Source: Deltaproteobacteria bacterium
Lineage (GTDB): Bacteria > Myxococcota_A > Polyangia > Polyangiales > Polyangiaceae
Direction of reading: 5' to 3'
Assembly: GCA_016218915.1 (NCBI GenBank)
Contig: JACRCQ010000007.1
Span: forward strand, 62,001 to 126,000
DNA length: 64,000 bases
In this document: in pieces, positions 27,636 to 36,682 of the stretch
How the letters are laid out: every line of letters begins with the position of its first letter
How positions within the stretch are numbered: the first letter of the stretch is position 1
Translations under genes and position numbers: made by a program
Notes under the pieces: model-generated
What the model saw: only the letters and a program-made list of their open reading frames with translations
Told to the model about the DNA's origin: nothing
Databases searched by the model: none

Positions 27636-27708
27636 CCCCATTCGCATCCCCATTCGCATCCCCATTCGCATCCCCATTCGCGTTGCCAGTCCCCGGTTCC
27701 TAGTTCCT
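27636..27708 (-). repeat. 3'-end dispersed repeat, copy B, with four 12-base tandem units
   Basis: Read on the minus strand just after the FHA gene stop (27713): 'gaactaggaaccggggactg', 'gcaacgcgaatgggg', then the 12-mer GATGCGAATGGG (plus-strand ATTCGCATCCCC) repeated four times. It shares its first 26 bases almost exactly with copy C at 39060. Confidence 0.75.
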
Positions 27709-27712
27709 GTCT

Positions 27713-29827
27713 TTATCGGCGGAAGAGCCCCGGCTCGATGCTCACCCCGCGCGACGTGAGCTCCTCGGCGACTCGAGGAATCACGCCCGCAGGATGGAAC
27801 GCCCCCTCGATCGCCCCGCCCGAGGCCGTGCGCTCGACCGAGAACACGAACAGATCGCGCACCGTTACCGTGCCCGACTCCACCGCTGCAGGCTCGGCGA
27901 TGCGCATCACCCTGCAGCGTCCGTCGCGCAGGCGCGCGAACTCGACGAGCAGATCGAACGATGTGGCCACCAGCTCGCAGGCCGAGTCGATGCCGCTGCT
28001 GCCACGCTCTGCCGCAGCCAGGCCTGCGATGCGTCCTAGCGCCTGACGCAGCGTGGGCGATCGCACGCCCAGAACCACGCCTTCGGTCCCGCCTGCGATC
28101 GCTTCGAGCAGAAGCGAGACGGTGTCTGCGCCCAGCGAGGGCGCGATCAGGCGATCCGGACGCAGCCTGCAGGCAGCGGTCGTGACTTCGCGCGCGCGCT
28201 CGTGCGACGGGATGACCAGCGCTGTGGCATTGGAGGTCTGCGGAACAGAGGAGCCCAGCTCCTGCACGACGACGGTGCGTTCGCCAGGCAGGCTCGAAGA
28301 ACCGAGGGCGGCGACGAATGCACCCACGCCTGAGCCGGTGGGTCCAGCGACCAGGATATTGCGACGGCTCGTCACCACCTGCCCGAGGAACGTCGCCATG
28401 GCCCTGGAGAGCACGCCGTTGCGGACCTGATCCTCGAGCGACTGGGCAACCTGGCCGCGCTTGCGGATCGAGGCGGTCACGCCTGTGGTCGCGATCGGAT
28501 CGAACACTGCGACGATCTGCACGCCGCCGTACAGCATCCGCTCGATCATCGGCTCGTCGCCCTGGAGTGCGACGCCGCCCTGCCAGCACAGGCGACGGAT
28601 GATGCGTCGGCACGCGGATTCGCTCGCAAAAGGAAGCTCCGCGCGGCGTCCAGCCGAGGTCCTCGTGCTGAACACCGTCTGGCACGACTGGATGTGGATC
28701 TCCACCACGTCGTCGTCGCGCATCAGCGGCTCGAGGGGGCCCAGCCCCACGAACTCCTCGCGCACGTCGCGCGCCAGCGCATCGACATCGACTTCTGCCG
28801 GGACTTCTCCTGCGGCCTTGAGCTTGGGTGCCTCTTCGCGGATGGCGCGATCCAGACGCGACGCGAGGGGCTCCTGCGGGGGTGCGCCGTACTCGAGCGA
28901 GGACAGATCGAGCATCTCTTCGACGTGGGACACGAGGGAGATGACGGCCTGACGATGCGCAGGCACGCGCAGGACTTCGGGCTGCGCAAAGGGCGCGGGT
29001 GTGGCGATTCTCGGCGAAGAGCCGACCGGCGGGCGCGCGCTCGGGACGGCAGGTTTGCGGATGGAGCCCGAGGACACTCCAGAAGGCGAAGTGGCGGTTG
29101 CGCCGCCGGGCAGCGGCGGAAGCGGTGGTGCAATCGGCTGCGCGGCTGGCGGCGCGGCTGGAGGCGCGACGGGCGGCGCAATCGGCGCAGAGCCGGCCGG
29201 GGCAACCATGCCGCCGGTGTCGCCGGGCGGTGCTCCGGGTGCGAATCCAGCGACAGGGGATGGACGCGAAGGCGCCGAGGGCGACGATGCATAGTCGCGG
29301 GTCTGCGTGGTCGGCAGACGAGGCGGTGCCGGCATGCGCAGCGGCGGCGGCGGCGCAGCCGCGGGCGCTGGCGAAATCGCAGCCGAGTTCTCGTCCGGAT
29401 CGTTCTCGAGGGGGTAGTGGCTCACCGGGCCTTGTCCCGACGAAGACGAGAGGCGATCGGCTCCTGAGAGGTCACCGCGAGGAGGTTGCGAGATCGGGGC
29501 GGCTTCCGCTTGCTGCGGAGGCGGCAATTGCGCTTGCTGCGGCATCTCCAGGCGCAGGATGAAATCGCCGACGTAGATCTTGTCGCCTTCGCGCACGATC
29601 GTCGCCTGCGTGATCTTGCGTCCGTTCACGTAGGTACCGTTCGTGCTCTTGAGATCGGTGACGATGAACCGCCCGTCGCGGTACAGCAGGCGCGCGTGAT
29701 GCTTGGACACGTTGCCCTTGGGCAGCATCAGCTCGTTTCCCTGCACGCGGCCGACGTTGATCTCGGTCTTGTCGTACACCTCGCGGCGCTCGGTGCCGCC
29801 CTTCTCGGTGATGATGATTGCGAACAT
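27713..29827 (-). CDS. FHA domain fused to degenerate CpaF/TadA-type secretion ATPase
   Basis: ATG 29827 is preceded by AGGA at a good distance and starts the FHA domain ('INVGRVQGNELML', 'SKHHARLLYR', 'STNGTYVNGR', residues about 22-92). Residues about 100-330 are Pro/Ala-rich linker. The C-terminal 370 residues follow CpaF-type ATPases ('LGPLEPLMRDDDVVEI', 'VRNGVLSRAMATFLGQVV', 'NILVAGPTGSGVGAF'), but the Walker A Lys-Thr is replaced ('GSGVGA' for 'GSGKTT') and the downstream Glu box is weak. It is 704 residues long, and likely a non-hydrolysing relative in a phospho-signalling role. Divergent from the MglA-like gene with 245 bases between. Confidence 0.8.
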   Translation of the reverse strand: MFAIIITEKGGTERREVYDKTEINVGRVQGNELMLPKGNVSKHHARLLYRDGRFIVTDLKSTNGTYVNGRKITQATIVREGDKIYVGDFILRLEMPQQAQLPPPQQAEAAPISQPPRGDLSGADRLSSSSGQGPVSHYPLENDPDENSAAISPAPAAAPPPPLRMPAPPRLPTTQTRDYASSPSAPSRPSPVAGFAPGAPPGDTGGMVAPAGSAPIAPPVAPPAAPPAAQPIAPPLPPLPGGATATSPSGVSSGSIRKPAVPSARPPVGSSPRIATPAPFAQPEVLRVPAHRQAVISLVSHVEEMLDLSSLEYGAPPQEPLASRLDRAIREEAPKLKAAGEVPAEVDVDALARDVREEFVGLGPLEPLMRDDDVVEIHIQSCQTVFSTRTSAGRRAELPFASESACRRIIRRLCWQGGVALQGDEPMIERMLYGGVQIVAVFDPIATTGVTASIRKRGQVAQSLEDQVRNGVLSRAMATFLGQVVTSRRNILVAGPTGSGVGAFVAALGSSSLPGERTVVVQELGSSVPQTSNATALVIPSHERAREVTTAACRLRPDRLIAPSLGADTVSLLLEAIAGGTEGVVLGVRSPTLRQALGRIAGLAAAERGSSGIDSACELVATSFDLLVEFARLRDGRCRVMRIAEPAAVESGTVTVRDLFVFSVERTASGGAIEGAFHPAGVIPRVAEELTSRGVSIEPGLFRR

Positions 29828-30072
29828 GCCGTTCCTGGTTGTAGCCGAGCGGTGGACACGCCCAACCGGCGGGAATTGCACCGCGACCAAGGGGCACGTG
29901 TCAATCGAATGGAGCGTCCAAAAGGGCTTTGGGCCGATTTCTTCCCGGCCCCCCCGGAAGGCTCCCGGCAGCTTCGGCACGGTTTGGGCTTCGATCAGGG
30001 GCCCGTGTCGGCTAGGATTGGCGCCTCGCCAGGGAGCCTCGCGGCTCGGCGGAAGCACAAGGACGCCTCCAG

Positions 30073-30801
30073 GTGCAACTCGACTTCACCTCTCGCGAGC
30101 TGACCATCAAGCTCGTCTACTATGGCCCCGCGCTCAGCGGCAAGACCACCAACCTGCAGTCCCTGCATCGATTCGCGGACGATCAGGCGCGTGGCAGGCT
30201 CATGACGCTCGAGACGCGCGACGATCGTACCCTGTTCTTCGACCTGCTTCCCCTGCGTTTCAAGGGAGAGGGCGACCTGTCCCTGCGGCTGAAGCTGTTC
30301 ACCGTGCCCGGGCAGGTCATCCACGCCTCGACGCGTCGCCTCGTGCTCCAGGGCGCAGACGGCATCGCGTTCATCGGCGACTCCCAGATCGCGGAAACCC
30401 AGAACAACGCCTCGGCTTTTCTTGACCTCAAGGAGAACCTCAAGGCCAACGGCCTGCAGATGCGCGAGATCCCGCTGGTGATCCAGTTCAATAAGCGCGA
30501 TCTGCCCAACGTGCGCACCGACGAAGAGCTGGCCCAGCTGGCGGCCCGCGGTCGCGAGCCGGTCTTCTCTGCGGTCGCCACCCAGGGCCAGGGCGTGCTC
30601 GAGACCTTCATGGCCCTGCTGCACCTGACCTGGGCCAGCCTCGACGCGGTTCACGATCTGCGCTCCAAGTTCAAGATCGATCCCAAGGCGTTCCTCAACG
30701 AGGTGCTCGCCGGGATGCACTCCACCGCCACGATCGACGAGATGCTCAACCGAAGCCTGGGCGGCAACTTCGAGGCGCGCCGCAAGGAGCAGCCCGGATG
30801 A
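30073..30801 (+). CDS. MglA-like small GTPase
   Basis: 242 residues from a GTG start. P-loop 'YGPALSGKTT' (17-26), 'FTVPGQVIH' as the switch II/G3 region and 'VIQFNKRDLPN' as G4. Gliding-motility MglA family, but about 45 residues longer than MglA (about 195), the extra being a C-terminal helical region. MglA acts as a polarity switch; paralogues such as SofG place type IV pilus proteins. Its stop overlaps the kinase start by 4 bases (30798-30801), implying a shared pathway. Confidence 0.85.
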   Translation: MQLDFTSRELTIKLVYYGPALSGKTTNLQSLHRFADDQARGRLMTLETRDDRTLFFDLLPLRFKGEGDLSLRLKLFTVPGQVIHASTRRLVLQGADGIAFIGDSQIAETQNNASAFLDLKENLKANGLQMREIPLVIQFNKRDLPNVRTDEELAQLAARGREPVFSAVATQGQGVLETFMALLHLTWASLDAVHDLRSKFKIDPKAFLNEVLAGMHSTATIDEMLNRSLGGNFEARRKEQPG

Positions 30802-32237
30802 GCCCCCTGGATCGATCCGGCAAGCAGGAGGCTGATCTCAACTCGCTCACCATGGGCAACACGATCAGGCTCGAAGACCTCGTGGATCGCAACATGCTCC
30901 ACGAAGTCGTGCGATCGTTCTCTGCGCTGTTCGGCATCTCCATGCGCATCTTCTCAGCCGACGGCCTGCTGCTCACCGACTGCTACGAGCAGCAGGGGCT
31001 CTGCAAGGTGATCAACCAGATCCCGGACGGGCGAGCCGCCTGCAACACCACCGTCGGTGAAGTCAAACGCGTCAACCCCAAGCCCGATGGGCAGGAAGTG
31101 CACGCCTGCTTCACCGGTGCACACTACCAGGTGGCATCGCTGAGCTACGACGGCCGAACGATCGGCAAGATGGTGCTCGGCCCCTATCTTCCTGCCGAGC
31201 TTCGCGAAGTGCCGGCCGAGCTCGCGACGACCGTGCCGTCCCTCGACCCCGCCAAGGCCGCTGATCTGCTGCCGAAGTTCCCGCGCGCCCGCGCCGAGAT
31301 CATCCGCCAGATCATCGATCACATGCGCAGCGTGCTCGACCTCATCCTGTTCAGCGGGCACAAAGCCCTGCTCACCTCGCAGATGCACCTGGCGAGCGTG
31401 CGCGAGAGCTACCGCGAGCTGCAGGACAAGAACGCTCGCCTGCAGGAGGCCTACGACAAGCTCAAGGAGCTCGACAAGCTCAAGTCGAACTTCATCGCCA
31501 CGGTCAGCCACGAGCTTCGCACGCCGCTCACGTCGATCATCGGCTACAGCGAGATGCTCTCCGAAGGAATCGCCGGCGATCTCGCCGCGGATCAAAAAGA
31601 GTTCGTGGTCACCATCCGCGAGAAGGGCGAGCAGCTCCTCGGCCTGATCATGAGCCTGCTCGACCTGTCCAAGCTCGAGAGCGGTACCTCCTCGCTTCAA
31701 AAGGCAGAGCTCATGGTCGCCGAGGTCCTCGGCGACGTCGTCTCCAACCTCAAGCCGGTCGCTCGCAAGAAGTCGGTCGACCTCGTGGTGGGCGACGTCG
31801 ATCCGCGCGCAACCAAGATCCACGCCGATCCCACCAAGCTGCGCCAGGTCCTGCTCAACCTCGCGGACAACGCGCTCAAGTTCACGCCCGACGAGGGAAA
31901 GATCGTGCTGTCCGCAGCGGTGGTGGCTGACGAGAATGCGGCGGACGACGAGGATGGCGTGGGATTCTCCCTGCTGTCGCCTGCAAAGAGCTACGTCGAG
32001 ATCCGCGTGGCCGACAGCGGCATCGGCATCCCAGCCTCCGAGCGCGACAAGGTCTTCGAAGCCTTCTACCAGGTCGATTCCTCTTCCACCCGCGAGTACG
32101 GCGGAACCGGCCTCGGCCTCGCCATCGTCAAGCGCCTCGTCGAAGCGCACGACGGCAAGGTTCGCATCGAGGACAACACACCGTGCGGAACGGTCGTGGT
32201 CGTCGCCATCCCCGTCCAAGCCTCTGCCACTCCCTGA
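30798..32237 (+). CDS. PocR-domain sensor histidine kinase
   Basis: 479 residues, soluble (no membrane segment). Residues about 28-185 form a PocR sensory domain with Cys62, 69, 82 and 104 ('DCYEQQGLCKVINQI', 'ACNTTVG', 'HACFTGAHYQVA'), a set that could hold a metal or ligand. A coiled coil (198-228) leads to the HisKA box 'TVSHELRTPLTSIIGY' (His238), then N, G1 and G2 boxes ('NLADNALKF', 'DSGIGIP', 'GTGLGLAI'). No response regulator lies next to it. Coupled to the MglA-like GTPase gene. Confidence 0.88.
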   Translation: MSPLDRSGKQEADLNSLTMGNTIRLEDLVDRNMLHEVVRSFSALFGISMRIFSADGLLLTDCYEQQGLCKVINQIPDGRAACNTTVGEVKRVNPKPDGQEVHACFTGAHYQVASLSYDGRTIGKMVLGPYLPAELREVPAELATTVPSLDPAKAADLLPKFPRARAEIIRQIIDHMRSVLDLILFSGHKALLTSQMHLASVRESYRELQDKNARLQEAYDKLKELDKLKSNFIATVSHELRTPLTSIIGYSEMLSEGIAGDLAADQKEFVVTIREKGEQLLGLIMSLLDLSKLESGTSSLQKAELMVAEVLGDVVSNLKPVARKKSVDLVVGDVDPRATKIHADPTKLRQVLLNLADNALKFTPDEGKIVLSAAVVADENAADDEDGVGFSLLSPAKSYVEIRVADSGIGIPASERDKVFEAFYQVDSSSTREYGGTGLGLAIVKRLVEAHDGKVRIEDNTPCGTVVVVAIPVQASATP

Positions 32238-32244
32238 TCCCGCC

Positions 32245-33189
32245 GTGGCCTCCGAGTTCGAACGAATCTCCAGTCTGAACGCGATCTTCGGAGCTCCCCC
32301 TGCCGCTGTGTCCCTGGGCATCGGCGATGACGCAGCGATCATCGATCTGGGTGCGCTCGAACCGCACGCAGGCCACCTGGTGTGGACCATCGATGCGTGC
32401 GTGGAAGGGGTGCACTTCCGACGCGAGTGGCTCGGGTGGGAGGACGTCGGCTGGCGGTCGCTCATGGCAGCTGCCAGCGATCTCGCGGCCATGGCTGCGA
32501 CACCGATCGGTGTGTTGTGTGCGGTGGCGCTCCCGGACGACGTCGGCGACGAAGCCCTGGAGGCGATCGCTCGCGGCCAGGCTGCAGCCGCGGCGTCTCT
32601 TTCGACGGCGATCGTGGGAGGCAACTTGTCCCGCGGCAGCGAGCTCTCCATCAGCACGACCCTGCTGGGCGCTTGCGGTCGGGCGGTGCCGCGCACCGGA
32701 GCGCAGCCGGGAGATCTGCTCATCCTCGCCGGGCCCGTGGGGCTCGCCGCAGCCGGAGTGCGGCTCCTCCAGCAGGCTGTGCATCACGATGAGCCCGACG
32801 CTTCAGCAGCGGTGCAGGCGTGGCGCAGACCGATCGCGCGCATCGCAGACGGCGTCCGGCTTGGAGCGATTGCCACGGCGCAGATCGACATCTCCGACGG
32901 GCTCGCGCAGGACGCGTCGCACATCGCGAGCGCAAGCCGCGTGCGCATCGATCTCGATGCCGACGCGATCGTCGGCTCGGAGCTGCGCGCCGTCTGCGAC
33001 CGGTTCGGGCTGGACGCGCTGCAGCTCGCGCTATCGGGCGGCGAGGACTACGCGGTTCTGGCGACCGCAGCGAGCGTTCCCGAAGGCGCGATGGTGATCG
33101 GACGCTGCAGCGCGGGCGAAGGGGTGTGGGTGGGCGGCGCAACCCGGGTGGATCAGCTGGGGCATGATCATTTTCGCGGGAAACCCTAG
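32245..33189 (+). CDS. thiL: Thiamine-monophosphate kinase
   Basis: GTG 32245, 8 bases after the kinase stop, begins 'VASEFERISSLNAIFG', like ThiL N-termini; 314 residues. Hallmarks: 'LGIGDDAAIID', 'VEGVHF', 'MAAASDLAAMAATPIG', 'VGGNLSRG', 'QIDISDGLAQD', 'LSGGEDYAVL'. It phosphorylates thiamine monophosphate to the diphosphate cofactor. Its stop shares CTAG (33186-33189) with the stop of the convergent lipoprotein gene. Confidence 0.92.
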   Translation: MASEFERISSLNAIFGAPPAAVSLGIGDDAAIIDLGALEPHAGHLVWTIDACVEGVHFRREWLGWEDVGWRSLMAAASDLAAMAATPIGVLCAVALPDDVGDEALEAIARGQAAAAASLSTAIVGGNLSRGSELSISTTLLGACGRAVPRTGAQPGDLLILAGPVGLAAAGVRLLQQAVHHDEPDASAAVQAWRRPIARIADGVRLGAIATAQIDISDGLAQDASHIASASRVRIDLDADAIVGSELRAVCDRFGLDALQLALSGGEDYAVLATAASVPEGAMVIGRCSAGEGVWVGGATRVDQLGHDHFRGKP

Positions 33190-33893
33190 TGCTTGATCGG
33201 CGCAAGATGGGTGATGTACCACTGCCCGTTCCACGAGATGATCGTGTGCACGTCGATGTGCCCCTTCTTGTCGCCCACCGTGTAGCGTAGACGGCCGCGG
33301 AAGGTCCGGTAGTACCCGATCTTGTTGTACTCGTCGCCGGGCTTCACCCACGTCGGTGGCGTGCCCAGCGCAAAGGACTCGAACGCAGCTCCGGTCCAGT
33401 CCCTGCGCTTGCGGTGCAGCTCGTGCACGTCGCGCTTGTACGTCCCGTAGAGCTGCACCCAGTAGCGATCCGCGTCCGCCACGTCCTTGAGCGGCTTGAA
33501 CGGCTCGCGCGGGAAGAAGAAGTCGCGCCCGATCTCCGGGTCGTCCTTCGCGATCGCTTCGAGCAGCGCCTTGGCGTGAGCATCCAGCTCTGCGCTCGTC
33601 AGCTCCGGCTTCGCCTTGTTCTTCCAGTCAATCGCGTCCGCGGCGGCATCTGCCGCCGCTTCCGGCGCTGCATCCGGCGTCGCGCTCGGTGCGCTCGCAT
33701 CCGCCGCCGTGCCCGATGCTGACGGTGCAGCCGCGGGAGCGGTCGACGCAGCGGGCGCGCTCGATCGCGCCGGATGATTCGCAGGCTGGGTCTGGGAAGG
33801 AGCAGCGAGCACGCCAGGCGGCTCGTTGCGTGAGCATGACACAGCGGCCAGCGCTGCGAGCAGCAGCGCCGACCGGGACCTGAGGTTGTGCAT
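33186..33893 (-). CDS. Lipoprotein of unknown function
   Basis: 235 residues. Signal 'ALLLAALAAVSC' (Cys about 20), then a low-complexity Ala/Pro/Ser stretch to about 85. The folded part (about 90-235) has aromatic-rich strands 'YWVQLYGTYKRDVHEL', 'YYRTFRGRLRYTVGDKKGHI' and a final 'SWNGQWYITHLAPIKH', resembling NTF2-like or sigma-associated extracytoplasmic folds, but I do not recognise it. It lies 21 bases downstream of the OmpA-family gene and may be cotranscribed. Confidence 0.7.
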   Translation of the reverse strand: MHNLRSRSALLLAALAAVSCSRNEPPGVLAAPSQTQPANHPARSSAPAASTAPAAAPSASGTAADASAPSATPDAAPEAAADAAADAIDWKNKAKPELTSAELDAHAKALLEAIAKDDPEIGRDFFFPREPFKPLKDVADADRYWVQLYGTYKRDVHELHRKRRDWTGAAFESFALGTPPTWVKPGDEYNKIGYYRTFRGRLRYTVGDKKGHIDVHTIISWNGQWYITHLAPIKH

Positions 33894-33914
33894 GGTGCAG
33901 AAGGGGGAAGGAGA

Positions 33915-36377
33915 CTACGGGGTGCGCTCGGTGATCATGAACTGCACGCGGCGGTTCATGCCACGGTTCGCTGCGGTCACGTTGGGCACGCGCGGCCGGG
34001 TCTGGCCGTAGCCCTTGGCATCGAGACGGCTGCTGTCCACACCGTGCGAGACCAGCCATGCCTTGACCGATTCGGCGCGAGCCTGGCTGAGCTGCATGTT
34101 GTGATCCGGCGTGCCGGTGTTGTCCGTGTGACCCTGGATCTCGACCTTCTTGATCGCTGGCGTCTTGAGGATCGCCTCGGTGATCTCTTCCATCAGCTGG
34201 CTCGAGTCGCCCTTGATCTGCGCGGAGTCGGTCTCGAAGTGGATCTGCTTCTTGATCGTGATCTCCTTGGGACCCACCACCACGCTCGAGGTCTTGGGAC
34301 GCGCTGACATGCCGATCGTCGGCTTGCTGTCTTCACGCGGCTTGACCTCGACCGATTCGCTGTGAGCGAAGAACTTGTCGGCTTCGGTCTTGATCGTCAC
34401 CGAGCCCGGCTTCACTCCCTCGAACTTGAAGTTGCCCGAGCCGTCCGTGGTCGCACGGAATTCCTTGCCACCCGCGTCGGTCGCAACCACGGTCGCGCCG
34501 CTGATCCCAGCCTGGCTCTCGGTATCAACGACCCTGCCCTGGATGCCGCCCATCTTGGGAAGCGCCTCGAGCGGGCAATCGATGTCCGTGTAGTTCGGGC
34601 CAGTCGCTGCAGGCTGTCCAGGCGTGGCGCCCGGAGCCGCAGGAGCACCCGGCGCTGCGCCAGGCATTCCAGGAGCCGGCAGCATGCCAGGGGCCGCACC
34701 CGGAGCTCCAGGAGGAGGCAGCGCACCAGGAGCTGCGCCAGGCGCTGCGCCCGCAGGCGAGCCCGGAACCACCGTCGCGCTGCACGTCCCGTCCTTGTAC
34801 CCCGCCGCCTTGATGTTGAACGTGTACGTCCCAGGTTCGAGGTTGTTCGTCTCGAACTTGCCGTCCGCGCCCGTAGCGTAGCCGCCGCTCTTGCCGGACA
34901 TCACCACGATCGCCTCAGGCACTGCCGTGGTTCCGCCCTGCTCGTGCACCAGGCCGCGCACGAAGTACTGCGGCGGAGGCGGCGTCTGCACGACCTTCTC
35001 GATCGTCTTCTCCTTGACGATCGCAGGCGCTTCCTCCACGTCGACCGAGTAGCCGAGCCCGAGATACAGGGTCCAGGGCGGCGTCGGAGCGACCTCCTCC
35101 ATGAACTTGCTCGTGCCGGTCACGCCGATGTCGAACGCGGCGATCGGGGCGAGCCCCTTGTAGGGATGGAAGCGCGAGCCGACCGTGATGCGCGACGGGA
35201 AGTAGCTGAACCCGGGATCGCGTCCGAGGCACGCGTCGCCGTAGGCCACGGTCACCGCGTTCTGCTCGGCGCACTTGTAGCCCTGACGATTCACCGGGAT
35301 GTCGAGGTTGTAGGCCAGGAACGGCCGGAACAGGTCGTGGACATACTCGGCTCCAAGCCCGATCTCCGCGAAGTCGACGCGGTTGATGCCCAGCCCGAAC
35401 CGCTCGATGCGCGTAATCGGCATGTTGCCGCGCGTTTCTTCCGTGCTCTTGACCACCTGCGCGGTGTTGTCGAGGCGATAGCCCGCGTTGAGCAGGATGC
35501 GCAGCGGTGTGCCGCTCCCATCGGGCTTGGTCAGGTCTGCCGTCGCAAGTCCGCGAATGCGGAAGCCCGTGCCCGATCCGTTCAGCCCAACGCCGCCCGT
35601 ACCGTTGACCAGCAGCAGCTGAGCCTCACCGCCGAACCGGAACACCTGCCCTGGATCCGCGGGCGAGAACGCCTTGAGGCCGAGCACGGTGTCGCCGAGC
35701 ACCTGCAGCAGCTTCGGCTTGCCCAGATCGTTGGAGTTTGCATAGGACCGGATCGACGCGAACGCTTCGAGGTAGCGCGTCGCACTGACCGACAGCCCCA
35801 TGGTGGCGCCGAAGTGCGAAGCCTCGTCGTCCTTCTTCCCCGCGCACTTGAAGCTGTCGGTACACAGGAACCCGGTGGACTTGAACCAGTCGGTAATCAG
35901 CGACACGCGGAACGTGCCCGGCGCGCCTGAACCCGCATCGGAAATCCGAAGCAGGCCGGTCGAACCGTACAGGTTGTTGCTGAGCTGAAGCGACTTCTTG
36001 CGCAGCAGGGCTTCCTGCTCCGCCGGCATCATCGGCTCAGCAGCGGGTCCGGGAAGTCCTTGCACGTTCGCATCAGCGCCCGTTGCAAACGACCATCCGC
36101 CTGATGCGCCAGGTCCCGCAGGAGGCGCTGCTCCAGGAGCTCCCGGTGCCGGAGCGCCAGGCGCAGGAGCACCCGGCGCAGGAGCACCCGGCGCAGGTGG
36201 CGTTGTGGTGGGGGCCGGTGCGCCGGGGGGCGCTCCAGGCGCGGCCGCTCCGGGCATGTAGTAGGTGGGGGCCGGCGGCGGCGCCCCAGGTGGAGTCTGG
36301 CCCATCGCCTGGGTTGCCAGGCCGGCCGCGAACAAGAACGGAAGTGAAGTCGTTGCAGCTTTCAATAGGTTGCGCAT
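33915..36377 (-). CDS. OmpA-family outer-membrane protein with carboxypeptidase-like repeats
   Basis: 820 residues. Signal peptide ('LPFLFAAGLATQAMGQ'), then a Pro/Gly/Ala repeat region (about 28-95), a likely beta-barrel (about 125-470) with alternating strands, and two carboxypeptidase-regulatory-like (Cna-B type) modules ('VRGLVHEQGGTTAVPEAIVV', 'GRVVDTESQAGISGATVVA') separated by a second Pro/Gly/Ala linker. The C-terminal peptidoglycan-binding OmpA domain has 'EIQGHTDNTGTPDHN', 'LSQARAESVKAWL' and 'NRGMNRRVQF'. It probably ties outer membrane to wall and may be an adhesin. Confidence 0.85.
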   Translation of the reverse strand: MRNLLKAATTSLPFLFAAGLATQAMGQTPPGAPPPAPTYYMPGAAAPGAPPGAPAPTTTPPAPGAPAPGAPAPGAPAPGAPGAAPPAGPGASGGWSFATGADANVQGLPGPAAEPMMPAEQEALLRKKSLQLSNNLYGSTGLLRISDAGSGAPGTFRVSLITDWFKSTGFLCTDSFKCAGKKDDEASHFGATMGLSVSATRYLEAFASIRSYANSNDLGKPKLLQVLGDTVLGLKAFSPADPGQVFRFGGEAQLLLVNGTGGVGLNGSGTGFRIRGLATADLTKPDGSGTPLRILLNAGYRLDNTAQVVKSTEETRGNMPITRIERFGLGINRVDFAEIGLGAEYVHDLFRPFLAYNLDIPVNRQGYKCAEQNAVTVAYGDACLGRDPGFSYFPSRITVGSRFHPYKGLAPIAAFDIGVTGTSKFMEEVAPTPPWTLYLGLGYSVDVEEAPAIVKEKTIEKVVQTPPPPQYFVRGLVHEQGGTTAVPEAIVVMSGKSGGYATGADGKFETNNLEPGTYTFNIKAAGYKDGTCSATVVPGSPAGAAPGAAPGALPPPGAPGAAPGMLPAPGMPGAAPGAPAAPGATPGQPAATGPNYTDIDCPLEALPKMGGIQGRVVDTESQAGISGATVVATDAGGKEFRATTDGSGNFKFEGVKPGSVTIKTEADKFFAHSESVEVKPREDSKPTIGMSARPKTSSVVVGPKEITIKKQIHFETDSAQIKGDSSQLMEEITEAILKTPAIKKVEIQGHTDNTGTPDHNMQLSQARAESVKAWLVSHGVDSSRLDAKGYGQTRPRVPNVTAANRGMNRRVQFMITERTP
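36117..36200 (-). repeat. 15-base in-gene tandem repeat (Gly-Ala-Pro-Ala-Pro coding)
   Basis: Inside the OmpA-family gene the unit GGAGCACCCGGCGCA (plus strand) recurs at 36167-36200 and in looser form from 36117. It encodes the N-terminal Gly-Ala-Pro linker. The repeat could vary linker length by slippage. Confidence 0.7.
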
Positions 36378-36682
36378 CGATCACATGCCCCGCGGTTGAT
36401 GGCGCCCGCCCCGAGGGGGCGCATAGTCCAATGGCCGGGCCGTTTTTATCACTCTTCCGGGCCCTTCCCAATGTTTTCCGGCTTTGTTTTCGTTCTTCGG
36501 TGTTCTGCCGTGTTTTCGTGCACCCTTCCGCCTCCCCACCCGGTTCGCACGGCCACCCCGCCCACCCGTGGCACTGCGAAAATATGTATTAGCAGGACAA
36601 GCCATTGACGAGTTCTCCCCGCGCTCCTCATGGAGTTCGAGCCGGCGCGGCCCTTGATGCCGTGCCGACGCCGAGAACCAAG
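36378..36682. promoter_or_regulatory. Divergent intergenic region between OmpA-family and NtrC-type genes
   Basis: 305 bases with no gene of its own. It is less GC-rich than its surroundings in places, with 'aaaatatgtatta' at 36579-36591 that could serve as a -10 region for the rightward gene. Rightward reading from 36605 (TTG) is open but adds an unlikely Arg/Pro-rich extension. Divergent promoters are presumed; no operator is identified. Confidence 0.4.
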
